DNA from: Arcuatula senhousia
Taxonomy: Eukaryota > Mollusca > Bivalvia > Mytilida > Mytilidae
Direction of reading: 5' to 3'
Assembly (NCBI GenBank): GCA_963971305.1
Contig: OZ020313.1
Coordinates: 26,886,602-26,950,601, forward strand
Length of the DNA stretch: 64,000 nt
Positions 1-10,123 of the stretch are shown here, one piece after another. A program made the position numbers and the translations under genes. The notes beneath the pieces were generated by a model that was given only the letters and a program-made list of their open reading frames with translations, did no database searches and was not told where the DNA came from. Every line of letters starts with the position of its first letter. Position 1 is the first letter of the stretch.

Positions 1-660
1 CATTGTCTCATGGTGATACATCCACATGCCAAATATCAAAGCCCTTTGTCAAAAAACCAAAAAAGTTATGGCCTGGAACACTTTGGATGCAAAATTAGCA
101 TTAATTTGACCTTTAGTTAAAATGTCATGGTCATATGAAGGTCATTCTGGTAAGCAACTCATCGTCTCATGGTGATACATTCACATGTCAAATATTATAG
201 CCCTATGTCAAAGAACAAAAAAGTTATGGCCCGAAACACTTTGGATGTAAAATTAGCATTTATTTGATCTTGAGGTCAAAGGTCAAGGTCATGTGAAGTT
301 CATTCTGGTATGCGACACATTGGCTCATGGTGATACATCCACATGCCAAATATATCAAAGTCCTTTGTCAAAGAACAAAAACGTTATGGCCCGGAACACT
401 TTTCATGTAAAATTAGCATTTATTTGACCTTGAGGTCAAAGGTCAAGGTCATACGAAGTTCATTCTGGTACGCGACACATCGTCTTATGGTGACACATCC
501 ACATGCCAAATATCAAAGCCCTATCTCAACGGATAAAAAAAGTTATGGACCGGACACGCTTTGTATGAGAAGAAGAAGAAGAAGAAGAAGAATAAGAAGA
601 AGAAGAACTGACACAAAAACAATATGTCTCCCCCTTCTGGGAAGGGGAGACATAATAAAA
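1..660 (+). repeat. 159-bp tandem array with 3' hairpin (family F1, 5' end outside window)
   Basis: Units beginning CATYGTCTCATGGTGATACA start at 1, 160, 318 and 478, giving a period of 158-160 bp. The array ends in a (GAA)n tract at about 568-606, then a hairpin at 624-653 whose arms are ATGTCTCCCC and GGGGAGACAT, then ATAATAAAA. Units 2 and 3 contain three consecutive AGGTCA half-sites (273-291 and 433-451) in DR1 plus DR0 arrangement. Unit 1 is mutated there. The layout (monomers, simple repeat, terminal hairpin) is shared with other families in this window. No coding potential is apparent; the open frame across the array is the repeat itself. Confidence 0.8.
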
Positions 661-2033
661 AACTATATTTTACGAAAGTAACCTAGCATCATCGTCATTT
701 GAATCAAAACACTGGCAGACCGAAAACCCAGAAGTTCAAATAAAAACAAGCATCGAAGATATCTACCATATTTTCTGTACAAAAAGATTTAGAAATTTAG
801 ATAATAGGAAAATGTTAAAAATGTATGATTGGCTACACAGGTTCAAGAAGTTACGCAGTATTTTAAAGCGAAGTGTGATAACTGTGCGAACCTATCTCGA
901 GCAAATGAGTGAGTGGATTGGTGTTTTACGCTCTTGCTTTTTAAAGGCGATAACCACGAAAGTATGATAAAATGAACATGAAATGATGATGATGAGAAAT
1001 GTGGGGTCAGTGGGAAACATGGGAGCAGTAAATTTTGAACACCACAGGAAAGGGGGAGAGGTGGGTAGAGGTGAATAAGTTAGCTGATGTGCTGCATTAC
1101 TTGACCGTCCACAAAGGAGTATTTTACGTGCATGGCACCCTTCACACACATTGGCCCACTATGGTCGGCGGTCAGGGATTTTTCCGTATTAAAGACCTGA
1201 TAATTCCCGCAGACGAGGGCGACGGTACAAATTCAGCCACCTAGGGTACACACTCGGTCGCTCTGAGACTGAGCACTGAATCGATGTCAGAATCCCAAGA
1301 CCCTTAGTCGCCACTGACGACAATCTGGGCTTTGCTATGGGCCTATTCATCTCCCGGGCCTGCAGACGACTAATTACGTATTTGTTGTCTTTATTTGACT
1401 GCTTGACAATATCTCACAATGCCTCTATACGAGTGGGCTAAGAAGGTTAACTAGTAATAATTAAAACAAAGTCTTTTTTTTCAATTTGAAAACGTATTTA
1501 AAATTAAGTCTACAACATGAGAAGAATACGGAATTGTTAGATGAGATACATTTCAACACGTTTGATGCGCAAAAAGGTGCAACGCCGTTACGGGCCGTAC
1601 AGTTTCAAAAAGAGCGAGCCGTATAGTGAAGAATAACTAATATATGATATCTGTTTTCTTTCAAAGTTTGTATTACTCTATTTTATTCACAAGGTTGGGC
1701 GGAGCTTAACTTTCTCGGTCTTTAAGGTGAGATTTAAACGAAGAAGTCCGAAATAATTGACCCGTGACCAACCAGGTTAATAAAATATAGTAATAGTTTT
1801 GCCTCCAATTGTTGAATGATTTCAAAAACTATACTTATAACGTTTCTGTTGACAGTAGATTAATTAAAAGTATGTATAGTACTAAATATGTACGATTTTT
1901 CTGTCGAGTTTACTTATAAATACTATGACCCTAATGTGTTTTCAAAAGTATACGACGAATGATTAAGAATTGTTGTATTTGTGTATTTATTTATTTCAGC
2001 ATTGTAAAGGTTTCCTTTACACGAATCATAATC
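661..2033. other. no recognisable gene
   Basis: No convincing exon is seen. The stretch 860-1370 has more balanced base composition than its surroundings (for example GGTCGGCGGTCAGGGA around 1164) and may be an old repeat or low-copy sequence. The short open frames here match no family I recognise and lack splice-site support. 1440-2030 is AT-rich. Confidence 0.4.
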
Positions 2034-2563
2034 AACAAAAATATGTCCAAAAGACATAATCATGATAATGCCCCATCTCGCAACATTTATTTTTTTCCAC
2101 AATCACTAAAGCATCAACATGGTTGCTATTAAAGCACTTGTCAGTCAGAAGGAATGGACTTTAACTTAACCATTCTTCTATAAGTGGTCATTCATGTGGA
2201 AAATAAAGGTCACTGCCAGCATCCGAAGCATGCATTGTGCTAAGCATCACTAGGTGCACCTACCATACCAATATAGTTGATGTGGCACATGTCAGTAAAA
2301 AAAGGAATTGTCTTTATCAATTCTTCTATAAGTGGTCATTCATGCGGAAAATATAGGTCACAGCCAGCATCCGAAGCATGCATTGTGCTTAGCATCACTA
2401 GGTGCACCCATCATAACAAAAGAGTAGATGTGGCACGTGTCAGTAAGTGGGAATGGACTTTAACCAGTCTTCTTGAAGAGGCCATCCATGTGGAAAATAT
2501 AGGTCACATCCAGCATCCGAAGCATGCATTGTGCTAAGAATCACTAGGTGCACCTACCATATA
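2034..2563 (+). repeat. 5' part of a 146-bp tandem-repeat element (family F2), interrupted by retroelements
   Basis: The element starts AACAAAAATATGTCC at 2034, followed by ATAATGCCCCATCTCGC, the inverted complement of the family's 3' end (AGATGGGGCATAA). Monomers carrying AGCATGCATTGTGCT lie at 2227, 2375 and 2521 (148 and 146 bp apart). The sequence stops in mid-monomer at CACCTACCATA near 2563. It resumes at the matching monomer position (CCTATTTGGTT) near 10099, so 2034-2563 and 10099-10668 look like two halves of one element. Monomers contain AAAATATAGGTCAC, also present in family F3. Confidence 0.75.
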
Positions 2564-2655
2564 CGATATTGAGATGTGGAATAGGTGTACGCGACACAAC
2601 AAACATAAACAAACAGCAATTCAAAAAATCACAACGGAAAACAGCAAGCAGTCTT

Positions 2656-2690
2656 CAACATAACATAACATAACATAACATATTTTTATT
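2656..2690 (-). repeat. LINE 3' pentamer tail
   Basis: Four tandem CATAA units on the plus strand (TTATG on the element's strand) directly follow AATAAAAATATG at the element's 3' end. Tandem short repeats at the 3' terminus fit target-primed reverse transcription in CR1/L2-type LINEs. Confidence 0.7.
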
Positions 2691-2862
2691 TTCCAAATCA
2701 GGAGCCCACATGGAGCAAGTGGAATTTTACATTTATGAGATGAAAGAGCATGATTTGAAGATACAACACAGTTACATTAACAATCAACAATTATAGATTA
2801 TAACATGACAATGTGAATAAAAAGAAATTGACTGGGTACAGCAAAATACAACTCATAACTTC

Positions 2863-5800
2863 TTAGTTAGAACAATCTATGATGAATTTGGCAGTGGCTG
2901 ACAGTATTTGAGGGTCTTCATTGCTTAGAAGAAAAATTAGCTTGTTATCATTATCAAGATTCTTAAAATTTGGAAATTTTCTATAAACAAGTTCAAACAA
3001 ACTGTCCCTTTTAGAATCATTTTTTGTACATCTGCATAAAAAATGTACCTCATCTTCAACCTCATTTAAAGAACAATTTTTACAATATCTTTCTTCTCTT
3101 GGAACATTTTGATATCTTCCTAATTCTATTTGCAGTCTATGTGCTGAGATTCTAAATTTACAAAGAGCTTTTCTTTGGTTTAAATTATTAATTGACTTTA
3201 AATAATTTTCAAATCCAAAATGATCTTTAACTTTAAAATAAGTACAAAGTTTCCCATCAATATTCTTGGTTCTTAAATCATACCAGTTTTCTAAAAGTTT
3301 TTCTCTAAGCAATTTTTCAATACATTTGTTAAATTTGAAATTGTTGAATAAGGCCATATCAGAAGTTATTCCCAGATAATTTCTTAATTTGTCAGCAAAT
3401 GTACACCAAGAAAAGTAATTGTTACTATGTAAGTTTTTGCTACATTCATAGGCATCTTTAAGTAGGAAAAAATCAGATGACAAATTTTCTAGTCTGTACC
3501 AATATCTTATAATAGACTTCACAATATCATAAAACAATGGAAACCTTCCCGCTTCTGACAGTACTGCAAAGTTAACACTTTTCTTATGAACACATAGTAT
3601 ATATTTTAAAAATTTAACATGAAGTTTTTCACATGGTATGTTTTTGTATATATTTTCTAGATTAAAAATTGAACGCAACTTAGAATGAGAAGAACAAAAG
3701 CTGCCCCATATTTCAGAGTTGTATAGTAGAATGGGCTTAAGAGTATGATCAAAAATATGTAGACTGGTCTTAATACTAGGATTTATACTTAAAAAGTCAT
3801 TTCTCAATTTATAATAAGCTTTAAGAGCTTTGTTATAGAGCTCGGACCTCATCTCATGAAAGGATCCTGAAGCAGTAAAATATACCCCAAGGTATCTATA
3901 AGTAGAGATACAATCTAAAATATTATTCTGTAAAGTAAATGTTTCAGAAATTTTTCTGCCAGCTTTGTTAAAAATAAGTATTTTAGTTTTTTTTATGTTA
4001 ATTTTCATGCACCAGTCTTCACAAAACTTTTCTAGTTTATTTAATCTCTCTTGTAGACCAGAGGCAGATCTTGAAAAAATAACAACATCGTCTGCATACA
4101 TTAAGCAATCTAATTTTTCACAATGTAAAGACACACTATCTGAACATGACTGAAGATAACTTGGAAAATCATTTAAAAATATTTTAAAGAGAGCTGGACT
4201 AAGATTGTCTCCTTGGCGAACACCCAGTTTTATAAAGAAATCCTGTGTCAAAGATTCACCAACCTTTACACAAGCCTGGCTATTATTATACATGGAAGAT
4301 ATAATTTTATAAAAATTAGATCCTACATTTAATTGTAGCAGTTTAAGTTTAAGTCCAGTATGAATAACACTGTCAAAAGCTTTGTTAAAATCAACAAAAC
4401 AACAAAATAGTTTTCCATCTTTATGGTGACAATATTTCTCAATAAGTGTTTTGAGAATAAATACATGATCTGCCGAGCGAGCATTTTTTGTGAAGCCAAT
4501 TTGCGATGGATGGATAAGTTTATGTTTTTTTAAGAAAGTTTCAAGTCTGATGTTCAAAATTGCATTAAACAATTTCCCAATAGAGCTTGTTATTGTAATA
4601 CCCCTATAATTAGATGGGTCAGTTGGGTCATCTGATTTAAATATTGGAGAGATATACCCATTGGCCCAAATACTAGGATAAGTTCCAGTTTTAAGACATA
4701 AATTAAAAAGTTTGTGCATACATGGTATCAACTGAGTCTGACTGTGCTTCAGCATTTCATTAGAAATCAAATCTAAGCCACTGGCTTTGCCACTTTTCAA
4801 GTTGGATATGGCATCACTTATTTCTTTAAAAGAAATTTCTGAATCTAATTCATTGGAAATTAATGAATTTTCTCTTTCTTTTACAATTTTTTCAATGGTA
4901 TTAACTCTTTCAAGAAATTTTTCATCTACATGTGAGTGTAGTGATTTAAAATGATTGACCCAAATATCAGGTTCTATATTTAGTGCACAGTTTTCTTTTT
5001 TCAAGTCCTGGATTTCATATATAAGATTCCAGTAACTTTTAGGGTTATCTACTTTTAGAAAATCTAATTTTTGTAGCAATGATTCTTTATACATCTTGCG
5101 TTTAAATTTTCTTGATTTGTTATAGTTTCTTAACAGTTTGAAGTATTTGCCTCTAATGTAAGGATCCTTGGGATATCTTGAAAATAACTGACCCAGAGAA
5201 ATAAGTTCTTGTCTCATCTTAAAAAGGTCATGGTCAAACCACTTCTTTTTATTTTTATTTTTCTTAGTAGCAGCATGTTTTCGTAAAGATTTATTAGCTG
5301 CAGATAAATAAATTTCATTTAGTTCCATTGCCATGCTATTAATACTGTCAAGACTGCAATTATCATTTGAATTCAAAAAATTACTAATATTTTTTTGACA
5401 GTCAGAGGAAGTCAATGCTTCCTGGAATTTGACTTTTGATTCATCGTTCCATATGTAATTTAGAGGTGCTTTATTTACCTTTGCAATATTATTTGTCCCT
5501 TTTCCAAATTTAGCCAAAATTTCCCATGAAATTTTACAATGACAGTCAGAAAAAGTAGAATAAAAATTGCTGACTTCAAAATATAATATCTGGTTTAAAA
5601 ATTGTTCATTGACAATAAGATAATCAACAATACTCTGCCCTTGTGAGTTAAGACATTTAAAATTGCCAAAAAAGTCACCTGTACATCTACCGTTCACAAT
5701 TCTCATTTGGTTTCCAATACACATATCTAGTAATTCTTTACCTCTTTCATCTAACATGTTATCTTGAGATCGTCTGTCTCTAATATTAAAATCTGGACTA

Positions 5801-6369
5801 TAATCTTGTGACAATGGGAGATACCTGGTGTCATCCCCAATAACATAGTCAATTTCATTTGATGTTCGGGCATTCAAATCACCACAGAGCAAAACATCCC
5901 CCTTATTTTGGTAAAAAATAATATCTTTTTCAATTAACTGCAAAATATCAACATTTTGTTTAATGGAGTAAGACGAGTTAGCAGGGGGTATGTAAGCTGC
6001 ACAAAGATAAATGTCATTTTGAAGGTTAAAATAACTTTTTTCAATTTTTATCCATTGATAATCGGTAGATTCTGTTGGTAACATTTTTATGTGACTTTTT
6101 ATGGAAACTTTTCGAAAAATACCCAGTCCACCATAGTATCTCCCGTTTGTCGACACAGGTCTACATACAGGAAAATAGGTAAAACCCTCAATAAATAAGT
6201 TTGAACATTTACCAACATGGGTTTCTCCTAATATAACTAAATCATAATCTTTGATCTCTTTCAAAAATAATTGATCTTCTAATTTATTTACACCATGGGA
6301 GTGTATGCCTCCTATGTTCCAGTGACACATTTTAATGGAGTTTCTATAATTCCACATATTTAACAACAA
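2863..6369 (-). CDS. LINE ORF2: AP-endonuclease / reverse transcriptase
   Basis: A 1168-residue polyprotein for LINE target-primed reverse transcription: the endonuclease nicks the target and the RT copies the element RNA from the nick. Visible in order: an APE-type endonuclease (CHWNIGG with N18, LGETH with E49, AAYIPP at about 124-129, CGDLNAR with D164, SIVDYL at about 247-252, SDCHCKI near 274-280); a lysine-rich linker around 360-430; an RT domain with SGKASGLD, NYRGITI, CCFVDFNKAFD (first catalytic Asp about 660), GVRQGDNLSPALF and the catalytic YADD at 758-761; and a C-terminal Cys/His cluster of CxxC...HFLCRC form. All catalytic motifs are present and the frame is open, so the copy may be recent or active. 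The final endonuclease motif reads SDCH rather than the common SDH. The start is the first Met of the open frame; the N-terminus could begin at the in-frame Met 14 residues in. Confidence 0.93.
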   Translation of the reverse strand: MLLNMWNYRNSIKMCHWNIGGIHSHGVNKLEDQLFLKEIKDYDLVILGETHVGKCSNLFIEGFTYFPVCRPVSTNGRYYGGLGIFRKVSIKSHIKMLPTESTDYQWIKIEKSYFNLQNDIYLCAAYIPPANSSYSIKQNVDILQLIEKDIIFYQNKGDVLLCGDLNARTSNEIDYVIGDDTRYLPLSQDYSPDFNIRDRRSQDNMLDERGKELLDMCIGNQMRIVNGRCTGDFFGNFKCLNSQGQSIVDYLIVNEQFLNQILYFEVSNFYSTFSDCHCKISWEILAKFGKGTNNIAKVNKAPLNYIWNDESKVKFQEALTSSDCQKNISNFLNSNDNCSLDSINSMAMELNEIYLSAANKSLRKHAATKKNKNKKKWFDHDLFKMRQELISLGQLFSRYPKDPYIRGKYFKLLRNYNKSRKFKRKMYKESLLQKLDFLKVDNPKSYWNLIYEIQDLKKENCALNIEPDIWVNHFKSLHSHVDEKFLERVNTIEKIVKERENSLISNELDSEISFKEISDAISNLKSGKASGLDLISNEMLKHSQTQLIPCMHKLFNLCLKTGTYPSIWANGYISPIFKSDDPTDPSNYRGITITSSIGKLFNAILNIRLETFLKKHKLIHPSQIGFTKNARSADHVFILKTLIEKYCHHKDGKLFCCFVDFNKAFDSVIHTGLKLKLLQLNVGSNFYKIISSMYNNSQACVKVGESLTQDFFIKLGVRQGDNLSPALFKIFLNDFPSYLQSCSDSVSLHCEKLDCLMYADDVVIFSRSASGLQERLNKLEKFCEDWCMKINIKKTKILIFNKAGRKISETFTLQNNILDCISTYRYLGVYFTASGSFHEMRSELYNKALKAYYKLRNDFLSINPSIKTSLHIFDHTLKPILLYNSEIWGSFCSSHSKLRSIFNLENIYKNIPCEKLHVKFLKYILCVHKKSVNFAVLSEAGRFPLFYDIVKSIIRYWYRLENLSSDFFLLKDAYECSKNLHSNNYFSWCTFADKLRNYLGITSDMALFNNFKFNKCIEKLLREKLLENWYDLRTKNIDGKLCTYFKVKDHFGFENYLKSINNLNQRKALCKFRISAHRLQIELGRYQNVPREERYCKNCSLNEVEDEVHFLCRCTKNDSKRDSLFELVYRKFPNFKNLDNDNKLIFLLSNEDPQILSATAKFIIDCSN

Positions 6370-6821
6370 ACTGTACTGATTGGAAAAAAATAAATATGTT
6401 AAGTAATTTAGGGATTAAAAGGAATACCTTTCCTTGTACAGTACCGTTCTTATCTACTGAAAGCTTCTTATAAAACAAAACAAAATTAAGAAAAATACTG
6501 AAAGAGAAAGTCAAAAATCAAGAGAAGTAAACCTTGCTTATTTTTCTAATAGAAAAGTTGTATTTTTGACAAAAGTTAAATCTGTAAGACTTATGATATC
6601 CAATTGAGCTTTTTATATTTAAATTGAGCAAACTTACTAATATTTGAGATTTATATAATTAGTAAACAATAAGATTGCTGTCTCTGTGGAAAAAAAAAAT
6701 AAACAACAGCACATACAAAGTTTAGTGCTCTTAAGTAATTAAGTTTAATGTAACAAAAATTAACCTTAATTAGTAAACAGTTTACAATTGACAAATTATA
6801 AACAGTAGTTAACAAATTTTC
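6370..6821 (-). other. LINE inter-ORF spacer
   Basis: 452 bp of AT-rich sequence with stops in all frames separate ORF1 from ORF2. No frame links the two ORFs, so ORF2 would need reinitiation, internal entry or a separate start. Confidence 0.7.
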
Positions 6822-8726
6822 TTATCTATAAAATCTGCCTCTTCTGCCTCGGTATGATCTACCATATCTGCCACGAGGATTATTTTGCTGTCTGATTCCT
6901 AACATTGTATGGAGTGCGTTTCGAATATTTGAGGCCAAGATTGATGCACCTTTGTCATTCAGATGATATTTGTCAGAAAGAAGTAGATCTGCTACGGGTG
7001 TGACACCGTGCCACATGTTTGTGTTATCTGAGATGTAGACATCCTTGTTATCTAGATATTTACTCTTTGTCATTCCATCTAGGATTTCACAATTTATTTT
7101 GTGTGACCTGTCATCTAGCCTAGGGGTTGTTAATGAAATGATACACTTGGCATTTACCCACTTTTCATTTATTGTATTCACAATATTCTCAAGCTTTTCC
7201 AGACAAGATGTTGGGTTTAGAGTTTTGACATCATTGGTTAATGAATGTAAGATAACTATATCAGGGTTTGATGTATGATCTTGTACAGCCTTTAATGTTT
7301 CGTCTAATGTGTAGGCAAGAACTTTGGTTGTTGAAACATTGTTTGAAAGTTTGTTCTCGTTAATATTGTTAGTATTCGAGGTTCCAATTAAGAGGGCAGT
7401 GGGTTTTGCATGACGAGAAAAATCTTCGTTTCTTTGCTCATGTTGTGACTCTTGTTGAATAAACATACTTGAAAATTGAGTTTTTAAGGACAGTATTTCC
7501 TCAAATTGTTTATCGTTTTTCTCCTTTAAGACCCTGTTCTCGTCAGACATTTTCTGCATATCACAACGTAGATCTTGACACTTCTTGGAAATGCTAGCAT
7601 TATCTTCTTGTAGATCTTTAATAATCTTGTCATATCTCTTGTTATTCAAGCTTGATTGTGTTTTTTCTGCCATATATTGAGACTCTAACTCTAGAAAGTC
7701 ATTTGCTGCTTTCCTTTTATCATTTTGCAAAGTTTGCACTTCCTTCTCTAGCTCTCTATTGTGAGATTCTAATTTAACAACTTTAGGGTGTAAATCCTCT
7801 TTGGACGTAGCAAGTAGGTCTTTTTTAACTGATTGAAACTCATTGATTTGTCTTTGGAGCTTGTCTACAGCGGAAACAACTGGTTTAAGAGCATTTGAAA
7901 TTGCTGCAGAAAATCCAGATTCAGCAGTCTTGATGAATTCTGCTTGTGATTTTGTAACCTTCTCTAGCGCTTCTACAAAACTTGACTGAAGTTGTGAGAT
8001 ATCTTGAAATGTTATGGTCAGTGTGGATTGTTTAGTGCTTGTGACAGGTACAAGATTATTTTCATCAGGTTGTACTTGGTGGACCAAATTTTGATTTATG
8101 TCTTTTTGTTTACTTCCTACATGTATATCCTGTAATACTTTAGGTTCAGTATTTTGTTGATCGGTTGCCCTAGAGAGCACTTTTTGGTCCTCTTCTGATG
8201 CAGTGAGAGTTAATTCGACTACGTATTTGAGGGCAGGAAAGTCTCGCTGCTCAAAAATATCTTTACTATGTCCCTGAGCTTGTATGATACCTGTGTTGAT
8301 GAAGAGTGTGATTTTATATAGAAGTTTCATATCTTTAGTGAGATCAATGCAAATAGCCTTGCTTTCCTGTTCCCACTTCTCATCGTACCAATGAACATGA
8401 TAGCCATCCTCCACCTTCCCAAAGTAATCATAGTATATAACACCTAGGGCATGTATCCAAGCCAATAATCTGTCTTTTGTCTTAACCCTAAAGGCAGCCA
8501 TATGCGCTTGTGGTTCATAAAAGTTGGGTTCTATTTCTTCATAAAGCAGTTTTTTGGCTTTTGCAGTAGAAGGGGATTTAAACTTCGAAGGAATACAAGT
8601 TTCAGAATATTCAGTTTCAATTGGTGAAGGACTTTTCACGGCACTTTCATAGTCAATTTCAAATGGAAATGTATATTTATTGTCAATAATGGCGGGTGCC
8701 GACGAGAGTTCTTTTGGTTCAGTCAT
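6822..8726 (-). CDS. LINE ORF1: coiled-coil protein with SGNH/GDSL-esterase-like domain
   Basis: A 634-residue protein encoded upstream of ORF2 in the same element, probably the RNA-binding/chaperone partner. An N-terminal folded region (about 70-180) holds Trp/Tyr-rich segments and the phrase TGIIQAQGHSKDIFEQ. A long heptad-like coiled coil spans about 240-430. A C-terminal SGNH-hydrolase-like region spans about 441-610, with LLIGTSN (a GDS-like block retaining Ser450), an ILHSLTND block at 492-499, and SDKYHLND providing the Asp585/His588 pair of a DxxH block. A basic Arg/Gly-rich tail (about 618-634) could bind RNA. Esterase-like domains are known in ORF1 of some CR1-group LINEs; here the nucleophile block is GTS instead of GDS. 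The start is the first Met, followed by an acidic stretch. Confidence 0.8.
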   Translation of the reverse strand: MTEPKELSSAPAIIDNKYTFPFEIDYESAVKSPSPIETEYSETCIPSKFKSPSTAKAKKLLYEEIEPNFYEPQAHMAAFRVKTKDRLLAWIHALGVIYYDYFGKVEDGYHVHWYDEKWEQESKAICIDLTKDMKLLYKITLFINTGIIQAQGHSKDIFEQRDFPALKYVVELTLTASEEDQKVLSRATDQQNTEPKVLQDIHVGSKQKDINQNLVHQVQPDENNLVPVTSTKQSTLTITFQDISQLQSSFVEALEKVTKSQAEFIKTAESGFSAAISNALKPVVSAVDKLQRQINEFQSVKKDLLATSKEDLHPKVVKLESHNRELEKEVQTLQNDKRKAANDFLELESQYMAEKTQSSLNNKRYDKIIKDLQEDNASISKKCQDLRCDMQKMSDENRVLKEKNDKQFEEILSLKTQFSSMFIQQESQHEQRNEDFSRHAKPTALLIGTSNTNNINENKLSNNVSTTKVLAYTLDETLKAVQDHTSNPDIVILHSLTNDVKTLNPTSCLEKLENIVNTINEKWVNAKCIISLTTPRLDDRSHKINCEILDGMTKSKYLDNKDVYISDNTNMWHGVTPVADLLLSDKYHLNDKGASILASNIRNALHTMLGIRQQNNPRGRYGRSYRGRRGRFYR

Positions 8727-8904
8727 TTTATGGTAAATTGCACCTGGATCAATCTATCCCACTGTTGCTGATCGTTTCTGCAGTGATGGTTAGGTACTAA
8801 TTACTTAAATAGTTCCAGAACTGTAGATCATCCTTGAGAAAAAGGCATATTTTCTTCTCTACTCAAAAAACCTGGGCGCTGCCATTACCGCGCATGCGTA
8901 TACA

Positions 8905-10098
8905 ACATGACCATAGGTCACTGCTTACCGTCTTGCATTGGCCCAAGACTTATAATACAATACAAAAGTATCAAAACCAATCCCTAAATCATCAACGAAA
9001 GACTCAATTCTTGACATAAAACAGTTAACATAGAATGACAAGGACAAATAAAGGCTTTGGCAAAGTTTCCTGGCTTAGGACAGGCACATGTGGCGGGGTT
9101 AAACTAGTTTTTTGGATCCAACCTTCCCCCTATTGATAAGCTTGCACAAAGCGACATATAAAACACACTGTAAAACTCAATCGACAAAAGTTCAATTCAA
9201 CAAGAGAGAACCTAAGACAAAATACTGTACGAAAACAACAAGACAAGGAGGAGCTCTCTTGAAAACACTCGAAGTTACTGACAACTAGCTAAGAAACATT
9301 TATCGATTGATGTAAAAGAATCAAATACATCAGTTCTAAATCCGACACCCCATGTCAAAACAATGAATGATTAAGAGTTGTATCACCATACAGAACCGAC
9401 ATACTTGATCGCTGTGGTGCTTATAAATAATACAGTGGATACAAAGTGAAAATTTAACGTTTTAAAGTTACTATCAAGCTATCAATATTTCTGCCAAAAC
9501 ATACCAAATGCAAAGATTTTCCTAAAACATTGAATTCGTATCCTTTTTTTCAAAAGGTTTTTAAGCCAGTTTTTAATTTCCATAAGGTTGTTTTTGAATT
9601 TTTGTGCTTTATAAACTACATTGCTATAAAAATCAGGATGAGATATTCCTTTAACAATCAGAAATCTACGTGTACAATCAAATTTTTCGATGAGATGTCC
9701 ATATTTATGTGCAAATTTTGAAAAAGATTTGACTAATTTGTGGTAACGGTAACCTTGTTTTAGAAATTTTTCTGTAATAAAACGGTTTTTATCATTAAAA
9801 TCAGACACATCACTGCAAATGCGAGCATACATGACTAATTGTGAAATGTATACCCCGTAAGCTGGAGCTAATGGTACGTCTCCTTCAAGAAACGGAAAAT
9901 TAACTATTGGGAATGAAAAGTCATCCCGTTTATCATATACTTTAGTGTGTAATCTACCATTGATAATGCTTAAGTCCAAATCTAGAAATGGACATCTACT
10001 GTCGGTTGAGTTTGCTTTATTTAGGGTTAATTCTGTAGGATATATATCATTTATAAAATTTGAGAATGTGGGGTTGTTTAGAGCAAGTATGTCATCTA
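8905..10098 (-). mobile_element. 5'-truncated reverse-transcriptase retroelement (3' region)
   Basis: Contains an RT C-terminal fragment (9482-10098) and about 580 bp of downstream non-coding sequence. The segment near 8905-8940, minus strand CAAGACGGTAAGCAGTGACC then TATGGTCATGTTG, recurs at 41820-41850 on the plus strand (CAAGACGGCGAGGACC then CTCTGGTCATGTTG), so this is a dispersed element. 5' truncation ends exactly where the F2 tandem monomer resumes. Confidence 0.6.
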
Positions 10099-10123
10099 AG
10101 TGCCTATTTGGTTGGTATGGCAC
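9482..10123 (-). pseudogene. reverse transcriptase C-terminal fragment (YxDD-type, clade unassigned)
   Basis: The open frame encodes 213 residues. From LDDILALNN onward it matches the region following the catalytic Y(I/L)DD box of an RT family I recall from marine invertebrate genomes, with FLDLDLSIINGRL, KVYDKRDDFSFPIVNFP and YGVYISQLVMYARIC. The tyrosine of the active-site box and everything upstream are missing. The first 8 or so residues are encoded by F2 monomer sequence and are not part of the RT. It ends in a basic stretch (LKNLLKKRIRIQCFRKI). It is a dead 5'-truncated copy. I am confident it is RT-derived but cannot name the clade (Penelope-like and DIRS-like were considered). Confidence 0.7.

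Larger units (their letters stand above)
2656..8904 (-). mobile_element. full-length two-ORF LINE retrotransposon (CR1/L2-like)
   Basis: On the minus strand the order is 5'UTR, ORF1 (6822-8726), a 452-bp spacer, ORF2 (2863-6369), a roughly 170-bp 3'UTR, and a 3' tail of TTATG pentamers (plus-strand CATAA copies at about 2660-2681). Both ORFs are uninterrupted. CAACAT flanks both ends (at about 2655 and about 8900) and may be the target-site duplication; it is short and overlaps the tail repeat, so this is tentative. A non-poly(A), short-tandem 3' tail is typical of CR1/L2-group LINEs. Clade assignment needs a phylogeny. Confidence 0.8.
2564..10098 (-). mobile_element. nested retroelement block: RT element interrupted by a LINE
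   Basis: This block sits inside a monomer of the F2 array. Read on the minus strand, it begins at about 10098 with a 5'-truncated reverse-transcriptase fragment and its 3' region down to about 8905. It continues as a LINE (about 8904 to 2656) and ends with about 90 bp (2655 to 2564) reading TTTGTTGTGTCGCGTACACC then TATTCCACATCTCAATAT. That last piece resembles sequence following the same RT-type 3' region at 41820-41915, so I infer the LINE inserted into the 3' region of the RT element. Outer boundaries come from monomer phase and are good to a few bases. Confidence 0.6.

Noticed and set aside
343..681. 112-residue open frame across the first array
   Set aside because: It is tandem-repeat monomer, a (GAA)n run and the terminal hairpin read through; no protein family.
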